64,000 nt of DNA from Trema orientale (GCA_002914845.1 JXTC01000283.1:356969-420968); one strand, 5' to 3'; shown: positions 12,080-24,512, numbered from the stretch's first letter. The notes: generated from the letters alone by a model not told the origin. Program-made: numbers and translations.

Positions 12080-14414
12080 GTACGATTTTCTTGGAATTTT
12101 TCTAAGTTAGTTTCTTGATTGAATTGGAGATTTTAATTTTTATTGCTAATTTATGTTTCTGTTATGATAAACTTTTTGTATAATCTTGTTTTTATTAGTG
12201 TTTAGTGGTTATTTGTATATTTCTATGTTTTTCTGCATTATTTTTTGCAATTTAATTTTTTTTTTATTTGGTTCATATATTTTTTAGTCGTGGTACATAA
12301 GATTTTTGTAGGGTATATGGTTTTCCTGTTCTATAGATATTGTTGATAAATATATTCATTTGTTTGGTTCATGTATCCGTGCTCGTGGTATACATAATTT
12401 CTGTGATAGTATATTGTATCCATGTTTTGTGATTATTATATATTCAATATTTTATTGTTTGGTTTATATATTTCTAGTTGTGGTATATGACTTTTGTGAT
12501 GGTATGTGATATTTTTTTTTCTCTGGTTTAGGGATGTTGTAGAGTACATGATTAGTATTTTGTATTTGATTCATGTATTTCTTATTGTGGTATGTATGAT
12601 TTTTATTGTGTTATATGTTTATATCCCTAGTTAATCTTGATGAACATGTTAAGTATTTTATTGCTTGGTTCATATATCAGTCAAATTAGTTTTCAATATA
12701 CATTTATTAGTTAAATTATGTAGATTCAATGTTAAATTCTTATAGTGGTTCATAAGTTTATACATGTGGTTAATAATTTTATGTGTAGTTCATAAGTTCA
12801 TGTGTGCAGTTCATAATTTTATTTGTGTAGTTCATAGGTTCAGAAGGTTTTACTTGCTGATATATAAGTTTAACTTGTTCATATTTTTTATTTATTGGTT
12901 CATATTTTTTACTTATTGGTTCAAAGTTAAAAAGACAATTTTTTACTTAATGATATTTCAATATTTTGTCTCTGATTCATAGTTTTGTTCAAAAATTAGA
13001 AGTTTCGGATTAACTTCGAGAAGGTAAATATACTTTGATCTCACAATATATATATGTATATATGTATACATATATACATAGATGTGCATGCATGTTAAAT
13101 TTAGAAATCTTCTTTGTTATATCGTTTTGTTTGAATTTTCTAGTGTTATATACGAACCACTAGCATTTTTATTGATCTTTTTGTGAGAAAAGTATGGCTG
13201 TCCATATTAAGCTTCATGATTTGATGCACTGTATACCAACTGTTTATGTAAATGCTTGATTGAAAATTTTATTTCAATGGTGCTAAAATAGTAAGGAATT
13301 TAATCTTTTAAGTATATAACTTACATTAGTCAATTAATTTTTGCTTGATATATGTATTTGATAGAATAATTTGGTACATATATTTGTTTTAGTATATAGG
13401 TTGACTCTGCTTGGTATATATGATTGTTTGGTACAATCAAATATTTATAGTTGTATGTGTGTTTTGGAATATATGTATATGTGCTTTATTCTCTTGAGCT
13501 TATTGCTGAGTGTTCTCGGATAAATTCCTAATTCATATTTGGAAATAAGCTGATTTTATTTCCCATTAAGTTGAATTTGCTTAAGTTCAGAAACAAAGAA
13601 AAACATAGCAATAGTGATGGTATTTTAGGGGTTATTGTTTGCTGATATTTAATTTAAAATTCAAATATTTATGTTTGGTTCATAAGTTTATGTATTTGGT
13701 TTATAAGCTTGTGTCTTTGGTTCATGAAATTATGTATTTAGTTCACGAAGTTGTCGGTCTGGTTCACAACTCTATGCCTTTAGTTCATAAAGTTGTGTTT
13801 AATATATGAGAACATCTCATATAAATTAGTTCTTGGTACATTATGTTCCTAATTTTAAGTCTTTAGTTCATATATTTAAATATTTGGTTCGAATTCATAA
13901 GCTGTTTGGTTCATGATATTTTGTCTTTAGTTCACGAAGTTGTCAGTGTGGTTTATAAGTTTGTGTCTTTAGTTTATAAAGTTGTATTTCAGATATGAGA
14001 ATATATCTTCTTAAAAATTTTCTATTTGGTATATGAAGTTAAATATCTAGTTCTATTTGATTTTCTTTGCCGATACTATTCTGTTTGGTTCGTAAATTTA
14101 TGTCTTTAGTTCATGAATTTGTGAGTGTGGTTCATGATGTTACTGTTATAGTTCACATCTACTATGTTCCTCTTATTTAGTTCATTCAATTCTTAAACTT
14201 ATCTATATGGTTCATAAATTTATCAATTTATATATATTTTTTGGTTCAGTATTTGTTTAATTTGTGTTTGGTTAATAAGTTTACGTGTTTGGTTCATAAC
14301 CTTATGCATTTGTTTGACATTTCAGCGTGGTATATGCTAATTTGAATATGGTATATGATTTATAATGTTTAGTACATTACTTGTAAAATTTGACGGTTTC
14401 TCTCGTGAAAACAG
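12080..14414 (+). repeat. word-built intron of the Ulp-like gene in element A
   Basis: From a donor-like GTACGA at about 12080 to the acceptor AAAACAG at 14408-14414, the DNA is made of short degenerate words on one strand: GGTTCATAAGTTTATG, TTTAGTTCATGAA, GTGGTATATGA, TTTGGTTCATATATTT. Dozens of copies at irregular spacing are present, and stops fill all frames. The same words appear reverse-complemented at 15269-16717. No protein is encoded. I call it intron because of the flanking splice-like sites and the coding exon that follows. Confidence 0.55.
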
Positions 14415-14589
14415 ATTCGACTATGGAATGTTTGTGATCAAAAGAGCAGAAGCATTGATGATGAATGTTAGCATAAAAGAAGTAACACAAAACAGAATTA
14501 CAATCTATTGACAAAAGATGGCCGTAGAAATTTATCATTGGGCTAAAGACAAGATGAGAAAAAGATACAAAAGTGATACAGAAACATAA
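14415..14589 (+). pseudogene. Ulp1-like (C48) protease, C-terminal exon, decayed
   Basis: After the acceptor, the frame reads F-D-Y-G-MFVIKRAEALMMN. This is the catalytic-cysteine block of Ulp1/SENP-type SUMO proteases (consensus D-C-G-x-F-V), and it then continues towards QKMAVEIYHWAKDK, typical of the Ulp-like proteins carried by plant MULEs. Two defects are visible: the cysteine position is Tyr (TAT for TGT), which would abolish catalysis, and a TGA at 14509-14511 interrupts the frame before QKMAVE. A final TAA is at 14587-14589. All upstream exons (DUF1985 region, the histidine and aspartate of the triad) are absent. The gene is dead. Confidence 0.7.
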
Positions 14590-15244
14590 AAGTGAAAGTG
14601 ATATGGAACATGTACTCTTGTTTTAGTTTAGCAAAAATAATATAGTTTTTTGGTTTGACACGGATTATTGTACTGAATAATTTTAATTATGAAGATATTG
14701 AATATTAGACAATTTTCTCGTTGGTTCATACGTCTTATGTAACGTGATTTGATATAAATCTAAATTGTTACTTACTTGCTTCTAGTTATTCATTTTGTAA
14801 GGTACACTTGAGTAATTTAAAAAAGCTGGAATTGTGTAGGAATGATAATGTATATTGAAAAAATTCTCTTTATGGTATATAATCTTTTGAACTAGGTACA
14901 TAAGATTTTCTTCATAGTTTATACTAATATGAAATAGGTATATAACTTCTAATAGTCTGACATGATATGTGAACCAGGGTACTATGCTCAAAAACTATAA
15001 CCCAACTAAGAAATGGTACATAAATTTGTCATTTTGAACCCAATATATATGTTCATATACAATCACTCAACTCAAAAAATCGTCCACAATATTTTTTTTT
15101 CACTACTTTATAAGATTTCGACAACAGTATTTGTGTTCATACATAATCTGGTTTGTATATATATATATATATATATTTATATATTATATACAATGATAAT
15201 TTTTTTGTTCCACCAACAAAAAATAAATTCAATAATATACAAGT
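14590..15244. other. spacer of element A between the Ulp exon and the MURA exon
   Basis: AT-rich DNA with a TA microsatellite at about 15156-15176. It would hold the 3' UTR of the Ulp-like gene and the tail of the transposase gene, but no coding remnant of either is recognisable. Open frames at 14782-14991 (-) and 15013-15246 (+) have no recognisable content. Confidence 0.45.
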
Positions 15245-15286
15245 AATTTTGTCATGGTATATAGTCTCATATACCATGACAAAATT
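15245..15286. repeat. perfect 18-bp hairpin at the strand-flip point of element A
   Basis: The arms AATTTTGTCATGGTATAT (15245-15262) and its exact reverse complement (15269-15286) are separated by the six bases AGTCTC. To the left, the GGTATAT word mostly reads on the plus strand; to the right, it reads as ATATACC, on the minus strand. The hairpin therefore marks where the internal words of the element change direction. Confidence 0.85.
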
Positions 15287-16717
15287 TTCATATACCAAGA
15301 CAAAAAATTAATGTATTTGAAACTATAAATAAAAACAAAATAATAATATTAAATATCTAAAGTAATGAATCTGGTATATAACTACATATTCCAAGACAAA
15401 ATATCTATATACCAAGACCAAAAATTCATGTACCTAAATATGGGGGGAAAAAAAACCCTTTTGTTTCAAAACAAAACAAACTACAAACTTAATACAAAAA
15501 AAAAGTAATGATCCCTATATCCCATCAACTGATATCACAGGCTTATAATGACGGCACCCTTTAACGAAAGCTCCAAATGCCATAAAAAGGTACTTGAAAT
15601 TCTCATCTTCATCAACTTCATAATCAGTAGATGATCCTATATGAAGAAACCAAGATCCAAGCATTAGTAAAAAAAAAATATCACATCTACTAGTTCAGGA
15701 AGTACATATACATATATACCAAGTTAAAATATCTATGCACCAAACATAAAAAACCATGACCACAAAAAAATCAGAACAGAAAAATAATATACCTGAGTTC
15801 AAACTCCTGATCAATAATAGCAAAATAATTAATATGTTAATCAATAATAACCACACAACATATACCACCACAGAAAAATAAATATCAAGACCAAGAATAT
15901 ATGAATCAAACAAGAGTAATGAACAAAAAAGGCATATACATCTTGATCAATAATAACCAAAAAGGTATATACTAACACAAAAAAGACATATACAAAGACC
16001 AAAAATATATAAACCAAACAAGAAATACAGAGTGTTCAATAACCAAAACTAGTGACAGTAATACCATATACTATGAAACAGATCACATATACCAATATAA
16101 ATATCACGTATACCACGACTAAAAATTGATGAACCATTATCAATTACAAAAAAAAAAAATCAAAAATCAAAAATCATATACCATGACCAAAAATACTATA
16201 TACCACCTCAAAAATCATATATACCATAACTAAAAATTTATTAACCAAATAAGAGAATACCAATCATGTTCATAAATAAAAATTAGAGAAAAGAAACATT
16301 ATATACCAGCACAAAAATCACATATACTGCGACAAAGAATTCATGAACTATTATCAATTACGAAAAATAATTTAAAAATCAAACACCACGACCAAAAATA
16401 TCATATACAAACTCAAAAATCACATATACTATAACAAAAAAATAGGAACCAAACAAGAAAATACCTAACATATTCATAAATAAAAATTAGAGAAAATAAA
16501 TACTATATACTAGCACAAAAATCACATATACTGCGACAAAGAATTCATGAGCCGAACTAAAATTATGAATATCTTCAGCAACAAAAAATAACAAACAGTA
16601 ATACTATACACCACTACAAAAACTATATGAACCAAGACAAAAACTTTATGAACCAGTATCAATTATGAAAAATAATTCAAAAAATATAGGAAAACACAAA
16701 TAAACATTAATTAAAAA
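15287..16717 (-). repeat. word-built minus-strand introns of element A
   Basis: The stretch is filled with TATACCA(C/A)GACCAAAAAT, CATGAACCA and CACATATACTGCGAC words, which are reverse complements of those at 12080-14414. It surrounds the transposase exon at 15515-15665, so it is most simply read as introns of the MURA gene on the minus strand. It runs into the assembly gap. Confidence 0.5.
15515..15665 (-). pseudogene. MURA-type MULE transposase, one exon remnant
   Basis: On the minus strand the frame reads SSTDYEVDEDENFK and then LFMAFGAFVKGCRHY followed by KPVISVDG, and stops at TAG (15515-15517). The block 'LF-A-GA-(I/V)-GF/C-H-C/Y-(R/K)PVI-(V/L)DG' is the signature just before the first catalytic Asp of Mutator-like transposases (the Asp of DGT). 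Here Thr is replaced by Ile and the stop follows at once, so the DDE core is missing. A one-base shift near 15655 separates it from an upstream NPGSWFLH-like stretch. Only the N-terminal edge of the catalytic domain survives. Confidence 0.7.
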
Positions 16718-17067
16718 NNNNNNNNNNNNNNNNNNNNNNNNNNNNNNNNNNNNNNNNNNNNNNNNNNNNNNNNNNNNNNNNNNNNNNNNNNNNNNNNNNN
16801 NNNNNNNNNNNNNNNNNNNNNNNNNNNNNNNNNNNNNNNNNNNNNNNNNNNNNNNNNNNNNNNNNNNNNNNNNNNNNNNNNNNNNNNNNNNNNNNNNNNN
16901 NNNNNNNNNNNNNNNNNNNNNNNNNNNNNNNNNNNNNNNNNNNNNNNNNNNNNNNNNNNNNNNNNNNNNNNNNNNNNNNNNNNNNNNNNNNNNNNNNNNN
17001 NNNNNNNNNNNNNNNNNNNNNNNNNNNNNNNNNNNNNNNNNNNNNNNNNNNNNNNNNNNNNNNNNNN
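16718..17067. other. assembly gap, 350 N
   Basis: A run of N of exactly 350 bases. It lies in or just past the repetitive right half of element A, which is a likely reason for the failed assembly. The true length is unknown. Confidence 0.95.
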
Positions 17068-19354
17068 TACTTATATTTAATTTTAAAACTAGTTTATCAT
17101 CCTCAAAAAAAAAAAAAGGAAAAAAAAAGTTTATCGAGCTTTTGAACCTAAAAGTTGGAGTGCAAATAATTGTTCAAAAAAGATTTGTTGATTAAAAAAA
17201 AAAAAAAAAATCCTATTTGCCCTAGTCGACCTTCGCATGCAATATCTCAAAGTTGAAGATGAATGTTCAACCAAAATCGAACATGCTTGACACCAGTCGA
17301 ATAACTGTTCGATTATTTATCATTGGCCCACTCTTTTTTAGAACTATCATTACTCTTTTATGTATTTGATTTGCATTTGACCTCGATCCAACAAAATTTG
17401 ATTGGTCTCCATAGAGGAGGGTATTTTCATTATATTTGATAGTTGACAGTCGACACAAAATGTTAGTTACTTTTTTAATGTTTAGTAAGGAGAAAAAAAG
17501 GAGAGAAAGGAAATGGAGAAAAAAGAAGGGTATTAGTTTTTTTTCTCAGCGCATGTAATTTTTTACTCTACTAAGATTTTCAACCCTCTCCTTTCACCTA
17601 TTCAGACGAAATAGGATTATATATCCCAAATTGGTGTCCCATCTCCTATCCTATCTTATTTGTATAAAACAATTATGTGTTCTCTTGGCTAAGACTCTAC
17701 TATGCCACGTTTGGGAAAGTTTTAAAAAACCAAATTTAGCCAACCCAACACCCCCCACAAAAAAATAAAATAAAAAAAAAAAAGATAAAAAGAAAAATGG
17801 TTGCAAAGAAGTTTAGATCTGAGTCACGATGGTGGTGTTGTACTTCTCCGCCTCCACTGAGTTCATAGATATCACAATCTCTACGGGGAAAAACATCAGA
17901 CGCACATTTGATGACAATGATCAAACAACACCTCAGTGATCTAAATAAGCTTTGCTTGCTGATAAGTGTATTAACATTAAATGCAACTAATATAACTCCT
18001 TTTGTGTTTGTACGAGGCTTTGCTTGATTGTGATAAAGGATAGGATTTTCCTGTTCTTGGCTTTTAAAAATCAGATCTGATATTCTTTCTTATAAAGAAA
18101 TTACTGAGATTCAGTTTGTGTTTATAAAATTTGTTTGCAAAAATATTGATTAAGAAATTAATAATTAAAAATGAAAAAGTAGTGAACAATAAAGAAGAAA
18201 ACAGTTTCTAGGACTCTATCAATATGATAACAATAGATAGAAGAAAACGAACTCTCTTGGGGAAGGGGGTCAAATAGAAATTTTTTTGAAAAAAAAGGAA
18301 CAAATAAACAGAAATTACATTCTGGGGCTTCATTGTCTATTACTGATTTCCCAAACATGACTTAGTGGAGTAATGACCTAAAGGACATGCGGCTGTTTTA
18401 TAGGAATTAGATAGGGAGTGAGACATCAATTGGGAACAGAGGATCTTATTTTCACTCAAACACATAGATGGAGTCAGGATTCTTATTACGTGGGGGCTAC
18501 AATTATATTTTGTGGGGGATTTTTTGATATTTTGTCTATTTTTGAGTGATGGCTTTATATATAATTTAAATTGCACAAATCACAAATATATATAAATTTT
18601 AGGGTTTTTTTTTTTAATAAAATTAAAAAATGAGGTGGACTTGAGGAACCATTGAGCCAAAGGGCCCTCCATCCTAGCTCACACACATGCTATGAGTCTT
18701 AGACCAACTAAACACCTCAGTTGGTATAAGGAAAACATGGTTGATTGGTAGGATGGAGGAGAAAAATTGGTCAAAAAATTTGTGTAGGACTCACCTTATT
18801 TTTTCCCAAAAAACAAAATAGAGAGGAAAGAGGAAAAAAAAGTTATGTTAGATAATGAGTATGTTGAATTAGTAAACTAAATTTGCGTACTAAACTTTTA
18901 AACAATAATAATATAGAAGTAAAATGGTCATGTTATGTTAAACTTCTTCTTTCATTCCAAACAACTATAGAAGAAAAATAATTTTCTTTCCACGAAGAAA
19001 GATAACTTTCTTTTTATCTTAATAACTTTCTTTTAATCTTACACATTTTTTCTCTATCCTATTTTTCCTTTCTATCTCATTTCTTTCCTCTCTACGAAAT
19101 ATAATCTAAGTGGTGAGGTTTTTTTTTTTTTTTTTTTAATTTAATCGCCAATATCAAATGGGTACTATTTGTATATTTGGTTTTTTTGTTTTTTCTTCCT
19201 ATTGTTAAGGCCTATCTAAGTTAATGTCGCCATTGTGAAAATCTAGTTAGTTCATAAAAGCTCTGAGAGTCTCTCCATAATTTTATTTTGAGCCGTGAAT
19301 AAATAATGGCTGATTTTTTCATGCCATTAAACTTATTATATTTGAAGAATGATA
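17068..19354. other. intergenic, no gene seen
   Basis: Short frames on the minus strand (17267-17458, 17736-17924, 18158-18358, 18340-18576) show no domain, no coding bias and no splice continuity. 18640-18730 is less AT-rich and has the phrase GAGCCAAAGGGCCC near CATCCTAGCTCA, possibly an old SINE fragment, but I could not find both promoter boxes or target copies. Poly-T at 19121-19137. Confidence 0.45.
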
Positions 19355-19702
19355 GGACCATTTCCAATGCAAATGCTGTTATTAATGTTATATTTTGGCA
19401 CAAAAGGTAGCAAAACGCTAATTTTGACACTAAATTTTTACTCCACTCCACAATGTAATTTAACATATCATTTCTAATTTTTAATTATTCAATAATTAAT
19501 AAGTTAACTTTATAATTGGTTGAGTATTGACAAATATATTGAATGAATATTGAAAAGGGTATAAGTAATTGATTGAGCATTAAAAAATATGTAATTAAAT
19601 AATTAAAAATTACAAACATTACATAATAAAGTCAAAATTAATTTAATGCCAAATATCCAAAGTATAGCATGTCATGTGCCACATTTAGCACAAGAAATGG
19701 CA
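19355..19702. mobile_element. foldback MITE, about 350 bp
   Basis: The left end GGACCATTTCCAATGCAAATG pairs imperfectly with the reverse strand of the right end (GATGCCATTTCTTGTGCTAAATG). The pairing resumes inside with CTAATTTTTAATTATTCAATA against GTAATTTTTAATTATTTAATT. The end sequence resembles a very common plant MITE group, but target-site copies are not clear, so superfamily is left open. The minus-strand frame at 19221-19466 overlaps it and is not called. Confidence 0.5.
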
Positions 19703-20219
19703 TCACATAGAGGATGATGAGGATGATCTTTGCGGTATATGCTCAATTATATTATCACAATATATAATGATTTAGCATAGCATTAATATTTAACACAATG
19801 ACTGGACTCTTTTATTAATTTTTTCAGCCAAAAAGAAAGAAACGTACATATAATTGGGAAGCATCTGTAATAGTTTTATAGAATCCTTGAGAAACTAACA
19901 TTTGTCATTTGAATTCTGCCATTTTTCTTAAAAGTTTCAACATTCTTGGATGAATCTTTCCGCGAAATGTCAAGAAAGTCGCAATAGGCATTTGAATTTT
20001 GGGGCTGACAACCATTCCTTTTTGTTAATTTCATGTTTGAGAAATCGAGTAAACTAGCTAGACCTTTCGAAAGTGCATTTTTTCCTCCTACTTTATAATG
20101 CATATTCATATATATTACTTAATTTTGATATACATATATCACCACAATATTGATATGGCGAGGAAGGCAAGCAGATTTGCAGGTTCATGAGATTGTTGAT
20201 GATAGAAGATAATAAATTA
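19703..20219. other. intergenic, no gene seen
   Basis: Two short minus-strand frames (19876-20109, 20093-20275) lack recognisable content. No repeat could be paired. Confidence 0.45.
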
Positions 20220-20764
20220 AGGTCATGTTTGTATACATTTTCAATTTTTTTTTTTTTTATAAAAATTGAAAACAAAAATAAAAATTTTATTTGTGTATTT
20301 AAATTTTAAAAATAGAAAACTTGTTTGGTAACACACTAAATCACTTTTAATTTTAAAAAATGAAAAAAAATAAACATGCTTGGTAACTATAAAAATTAAT
20401 TAGAAATAACATTTTAAAAATTTATTTAGAAAATATCATTTATAAAATTTTATTGAAAAAAATACCATTTATAAAAATACTACTTTTATAAATTTTAGAA
20501 AAATATCACTTTTGAAAATTTACTTACAAAAGTATCACTTAAAAATTATTTAGAAAATACCATTGAGTTCACTTTTTTTTTGAAAAAAAAAATTGGAAAT
20601 GAAAAATTCCCACTTCTATTATTTTTAAAAATTTTGTTCAGAATTTTTTTAAATAGAAAACAAAAACAATATTAGCAAGTATGTTTTCTAAAAAAAAAAA
20701 AGATTTAATTTTTTGTTTAATTAAACAAAAAACTGAAAATAAAAGTATATCCAAATAAACTCTA
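20220..20764. mobile_element. foldback MITE with internal short-period repeat
   Basis: The ends AGGTCATGTTTGTATACATTTTCA and (reverse strand of the right end) AGAGTTTATTTGGATATACTTTTA pair imperfectly, and both arms then carry AATTTTT/GAAAACAAAAA runs. The middle (about 20400-20565) repeats AGAAAATATCATTTATAAAA-like units of about 30 bp several times. Such ends are common among plant hAT-related MITEs. No exact target site was found, so ends and family are approximate. Confidence 0.45.
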
Positions 20765-23700
20765 AGAAAGTTAAGAAATTTACCATTGCATGTTATGGCA
20801 GCGAAATAAGCTTTAAAAAACATAATTTGCTAGCTGAGCCCAAAACAAGTAATTAGATCTTCCATTCCTTCGATCAGATCGGCTTCTTGACGGGTTTTAT
20901 TTTAAAAATACTTATTTATTGGTATAATAATGCCTTGCATATTTAAGAGCTAAAGTTTGTTACCTCAATTTGCAGAGAAGAAAATATGTTAATTTGGGGA
21001 ATATGGAGAATTTGGAGGGAACCATAATGTTTAGCCAACTTCATCCGGACTTGGTAGCTTTGATCAATCACAGTGCAAAGAGAGCTAGAACAATCGACAC
21101 ACAAGGAGTTGTAGGGACTAGTCAGCCACTTTAGTTGAATTCATAAAGCCAAAAATAAAACACGCCTAGGACTGGTCTACTCAAATTTTAAGGAGTAAAA
21201 GCTTACACATTATTCTCTATTAAGAATTTAAGATACATACTTGATCTTAGCATATCTAATATTAATGAGTTAGGTAGAAGGTCACGGACTTTGTATCCTT
21301 TTAGTCTTCATCATACCAAATCAACTTATTGTTATTAGATGGTAAACACATTAAATGTTTTATCTTAATGTTTAATAGAAAAAAATATAATGCTAGAACA
21401 CTCCCATTTTCATCAGATTCTTTATTGAGAGATAGTACACATAATGATTGGAAAAGTTTCTGAAACCAAAAAACAGAACCATGTAAATCGTTTTATTTAT
21501 TTGGTCAATAGTTGTTCTATATTTGGAAGAAGCATATAAATGAATACTTATCCATTATATGCTTTCACAAAACATATACTAATTATTCATTAACTTTATT
21601 TCAAATCCTTAAATAGAAGGGTTTATATCTGAAAATACAAGTTTTCAGTGAAGCACTTCATTTTCACTAGTTTAATGGATAAGAACATATACCGTATGGG
21701 ATTTTTAAATATATCTACAAAAAGTTCTAGTATTTGGATTCTCATTAATATAATATGCACATGTGCAATGAGAAAATAATACTATGACTTAGTCCTCGCA
21801 TCTTCTGGTGCTGTGGATGTGATTGCTTTAACTCACTTGACGCTAAGTCCTAACTAATTAATCAATATTAGCCTTCCAAGCTGGTCTAAATTATATAATT
21901 TTTGTATATTTTGCAATTTTAAGTCACAAATGAAGATTCTTGTCTTATGGAAGGAACAAAGGAAATAATATAATTGACTTGTTGTGGATTAAATTTAATA
22001 CATCATACTATCTTCAAGAACAATACATGAGTTTTTCCAATCTGTTCTTTGATCACTTATCATGCGTTTAATCTTTCCATTCAATTCTATAATGTGTTGT
22101 TAATTTCATTAAAAGAAAAAGGAATGTGTTGTTAATTAAACTGTTTTTATGTCTATTTTTTCCTTTGAAATTGAGTAATTTTTTTATATGGTTCCAAGCG
22201 TTAGTCCTTAATTATCTTGAAGTTAGCCATGAAATTTCCTAAAAGCTTCTAAAGACTTTTTTTCTTATACTATTTAGGCCTTCCACAAATGAATTGGTCT
22301 GTGGTCTACTCGTATTTTTTACATGGCCTAACTCGAAAGGCCGTAACTTGGCAATTTGTTTGGATAATTTTAAATGGGTTTCTGGGTAATTTCAAAAGAA
22401 GGTGTGGGTTTAGTTGAATCAACCAAAGCCAGTGCAAAGTTTCACTCTTTAGCACAAATGTTTGAAATTTGACAGCAAACTTGCCAAACCAACAATTGTA
22501 TTGTAGAATCAAATCTAATTTCCAAATAATACCAATTAAACTTATAAAAAGAAATAATACCAATTAAAGAATAGCTCCATATATAATACACCAAATTGCT
22601 CCTAATTAACAATTGGTGGGACAAATTCAATAGGTAAACAAAAAAATAAGCTCAGAACAATCCAAATGCCTACCTAACCAAATTGCACCATGTGACATTA
22701 TAAAAGGGAAGAAACTCTTTGCCTACAAAAGTTATTTTTAGCATCTCAATTAAATTTTTTTCCTTTTTGTTTTAATATCATCTGTTTCTGTTAAGACATT
22801 ATTAATCTACGTTTACTTTTTATTCCTAATTCTGTCTCTTTTCCCTTTGTAATCTTATTTCAGTTAGAAGGTCACCAGATACACAGACAGGCCACCAAAG
22901 GAAGAAAGTGTAGAAGTACCTTTATATTCCTTCCAACTCAATCAATAAATAAAACCATAATAATAACACTAATAATAAAACTCCACCAATATATAAGTGC
23001 CACATCATCCAGTGAACCCACCAACTAAAGAACACCATATCAATAGACACAATTCTGCGCACCAACATATACTACTACTACTTCATCATCTTTTGTAACT
23101 CATTGGGCCCACAAAACCCAAGTTAGGCCCCAACCCACTTCATGGCTTAGCTTGGCTTGGCTTGGTGGCTTGGCTCTCTACTACTACATGAATAATTATG
23201 AATTACATAAGCATCAATCATCTTCACTAAATAAATGGGTATTGCTAAAAACCATTTATGAATCGATTTGGCAAAAATGGATGGCGAGGATTGAATGAAT
23301 AAAATGGATTGTCTCATAATTAGTGATAATAATTGTTGATAGAAACAGAAGGAAACCTATATTGGGTCTCCCCCATTTGTATTTAAGAGATTCCCCCATT
23401 TCTCAATTTTCTTTTGGCGTTATTATTATAATTATCTTGCAAGCTAAGAATCATTCACTTTGCACGTGAAACATTTCATATTAAAGATTGATGGCCAATA
23501 TTTTTTTCTCCTTCTATCTTGAAATGTTTACTTTATACATGCGTTATTTATATATAATTTATATGTATCATATGTTTCTTTTTCAAAAAAAAAATAAATA
23601 AATAAAAGCTGAATCATTCAGTTAGTAAGTTACGAACTGTAAATCTTATCCTGTTACTTGTAACTCCAATATCTCGCAACTCAAATCAGAAATTCATGCA

Positions 23701-24239
23701 ATCTAGATTCCTATTTGATATTTTTCTTTTTTATGAGGGAAGATTCCTATTTGATCTTACTTATACAGCAATACAAAATGTGGCCAATATGAGTATATCT
23801 TAAAGCAATTCGTTTATAACAAGCAATAAAATAAAATAAATTGCTATAATGATATGATGGAAGCAATAACAAGCAAAATAACTCATAATGAAAGCAATCC
23901 AAATAGTTTATCATCAATTTTTTTAAAAAAAAATATTCTATTTTTCCTTTTGCATATGCTAAGTCATGCACAAGAAAAGGTTTCTTTCTTCTCTTTACAA
24001 ACTTTTTTATTTTTGGAAAGGAAAAAAAAAAAAAGAAAAAAAAAGTCTGTTTTTATGCCTCTTTAAGCCAAAGTAATTAATTAGTGATTTAGGAGATTAC
24101 AAAGACCAAAACTCCAAAGAGTCCAAAAGAGTACCTTTGGTTTAAACAATTTACCCAAACAACTCCTCCAACTATACACAAAGTTGTTAGTTTTTAGTTG
24201 TTGGCCTATCCATTTTTTTAAAACACCAACCCCTATAAT
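20765..24239. other. intergenic and distal upstream region of the 24513 gene
   Basis: No gene is supported. Overlapping minus-strand frames at 22306-22630 and others lack coding character. A CACGTG box lies at 23463-23468, and a GC-richer patch at 23095-23180 contains TTGGGCCCAC and a four-fold GGCTTGGCTTGG run. A pyrimidine-rich and poly-A-rich stretch precedes the gene from 23940 onward. Confidence 0.5.
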
Positions 24240-24512
24240 CTATATAGACCATATATATGTAATTATAAATATATACATATATATTCCCCTCAACTATATC
24301 AAACCCAATAAACCAATAAAATAAAATAAAATAAAATCCCATATAATAGTTTCCTTTATCTTTTAATTTTCAATTTTTTATTTTTTATTTTTTATTTTAA
24401 AAAGAGGAAAAACTAAAGCTTTTTAATTAGCCCACTCTTCCCTCTAATATCTCAATCGTCTTCTTCACCTTGAGAAAACAGAGAGAGAGAGAGAGCTCGA
24501 AACAGAGCAACA
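24240..24512 (+). promoter_or_regulatory. probable core promoter and 5' UTR of the membrane-protein gene
   Basis: TATAAATA at 24264-24271 is a candidate TATA box, about 240 bp ahead of the start codon. The leader is pyrimidine-rich then changes to a GA repeat (24481-24495) and ends GAGCAACAATGGCGG, a good plant start context. The transcription start cannot be fixed from sequence, and other TATATA runs in 24240-24290 could serve. Confidence 0.4.

Larger units (their letters stand above)
11525..16717. mobile_element. KI-MULE type (Ulp1-carrying) Mutator-like element A, decayed, right end lost in gap
   Basis: Three parts mark this as one element. A left end and leader (about 11525-12080: a GGGCTGAATAGC short foldback, then a pyrimidine-rich leader). 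A Ulp1-protease exon on the plus strand at 14415-14589. A MURA transposase exon on the minus strand at 15515-15665. Convergent transposase and Ulp-like genes in one element are the known layout of Ulp1-bearing MULEs (called Kaonashi or KI-MULEs in Arabidopsis). The remaining space is intron-like and filled with degenerate short words. The element at 61896 starts with a comparable left end. Most of both genes is missing, so this is an internally deleted copy. The right terminal repeat and target site are not visible because of the gap at 16718. Confidence 0.6.

Noticed and set aside
12080-14414. CRISPR-like or satellite array
   Set aside because: The words have no fixed spacing or unit length, and the genome is a plant's.
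17267-18576. Series of minus-strand short frames as exons of a gene
   Set aside because: No shared motif, no phase-compatible splice sites and AT-rich random composition.
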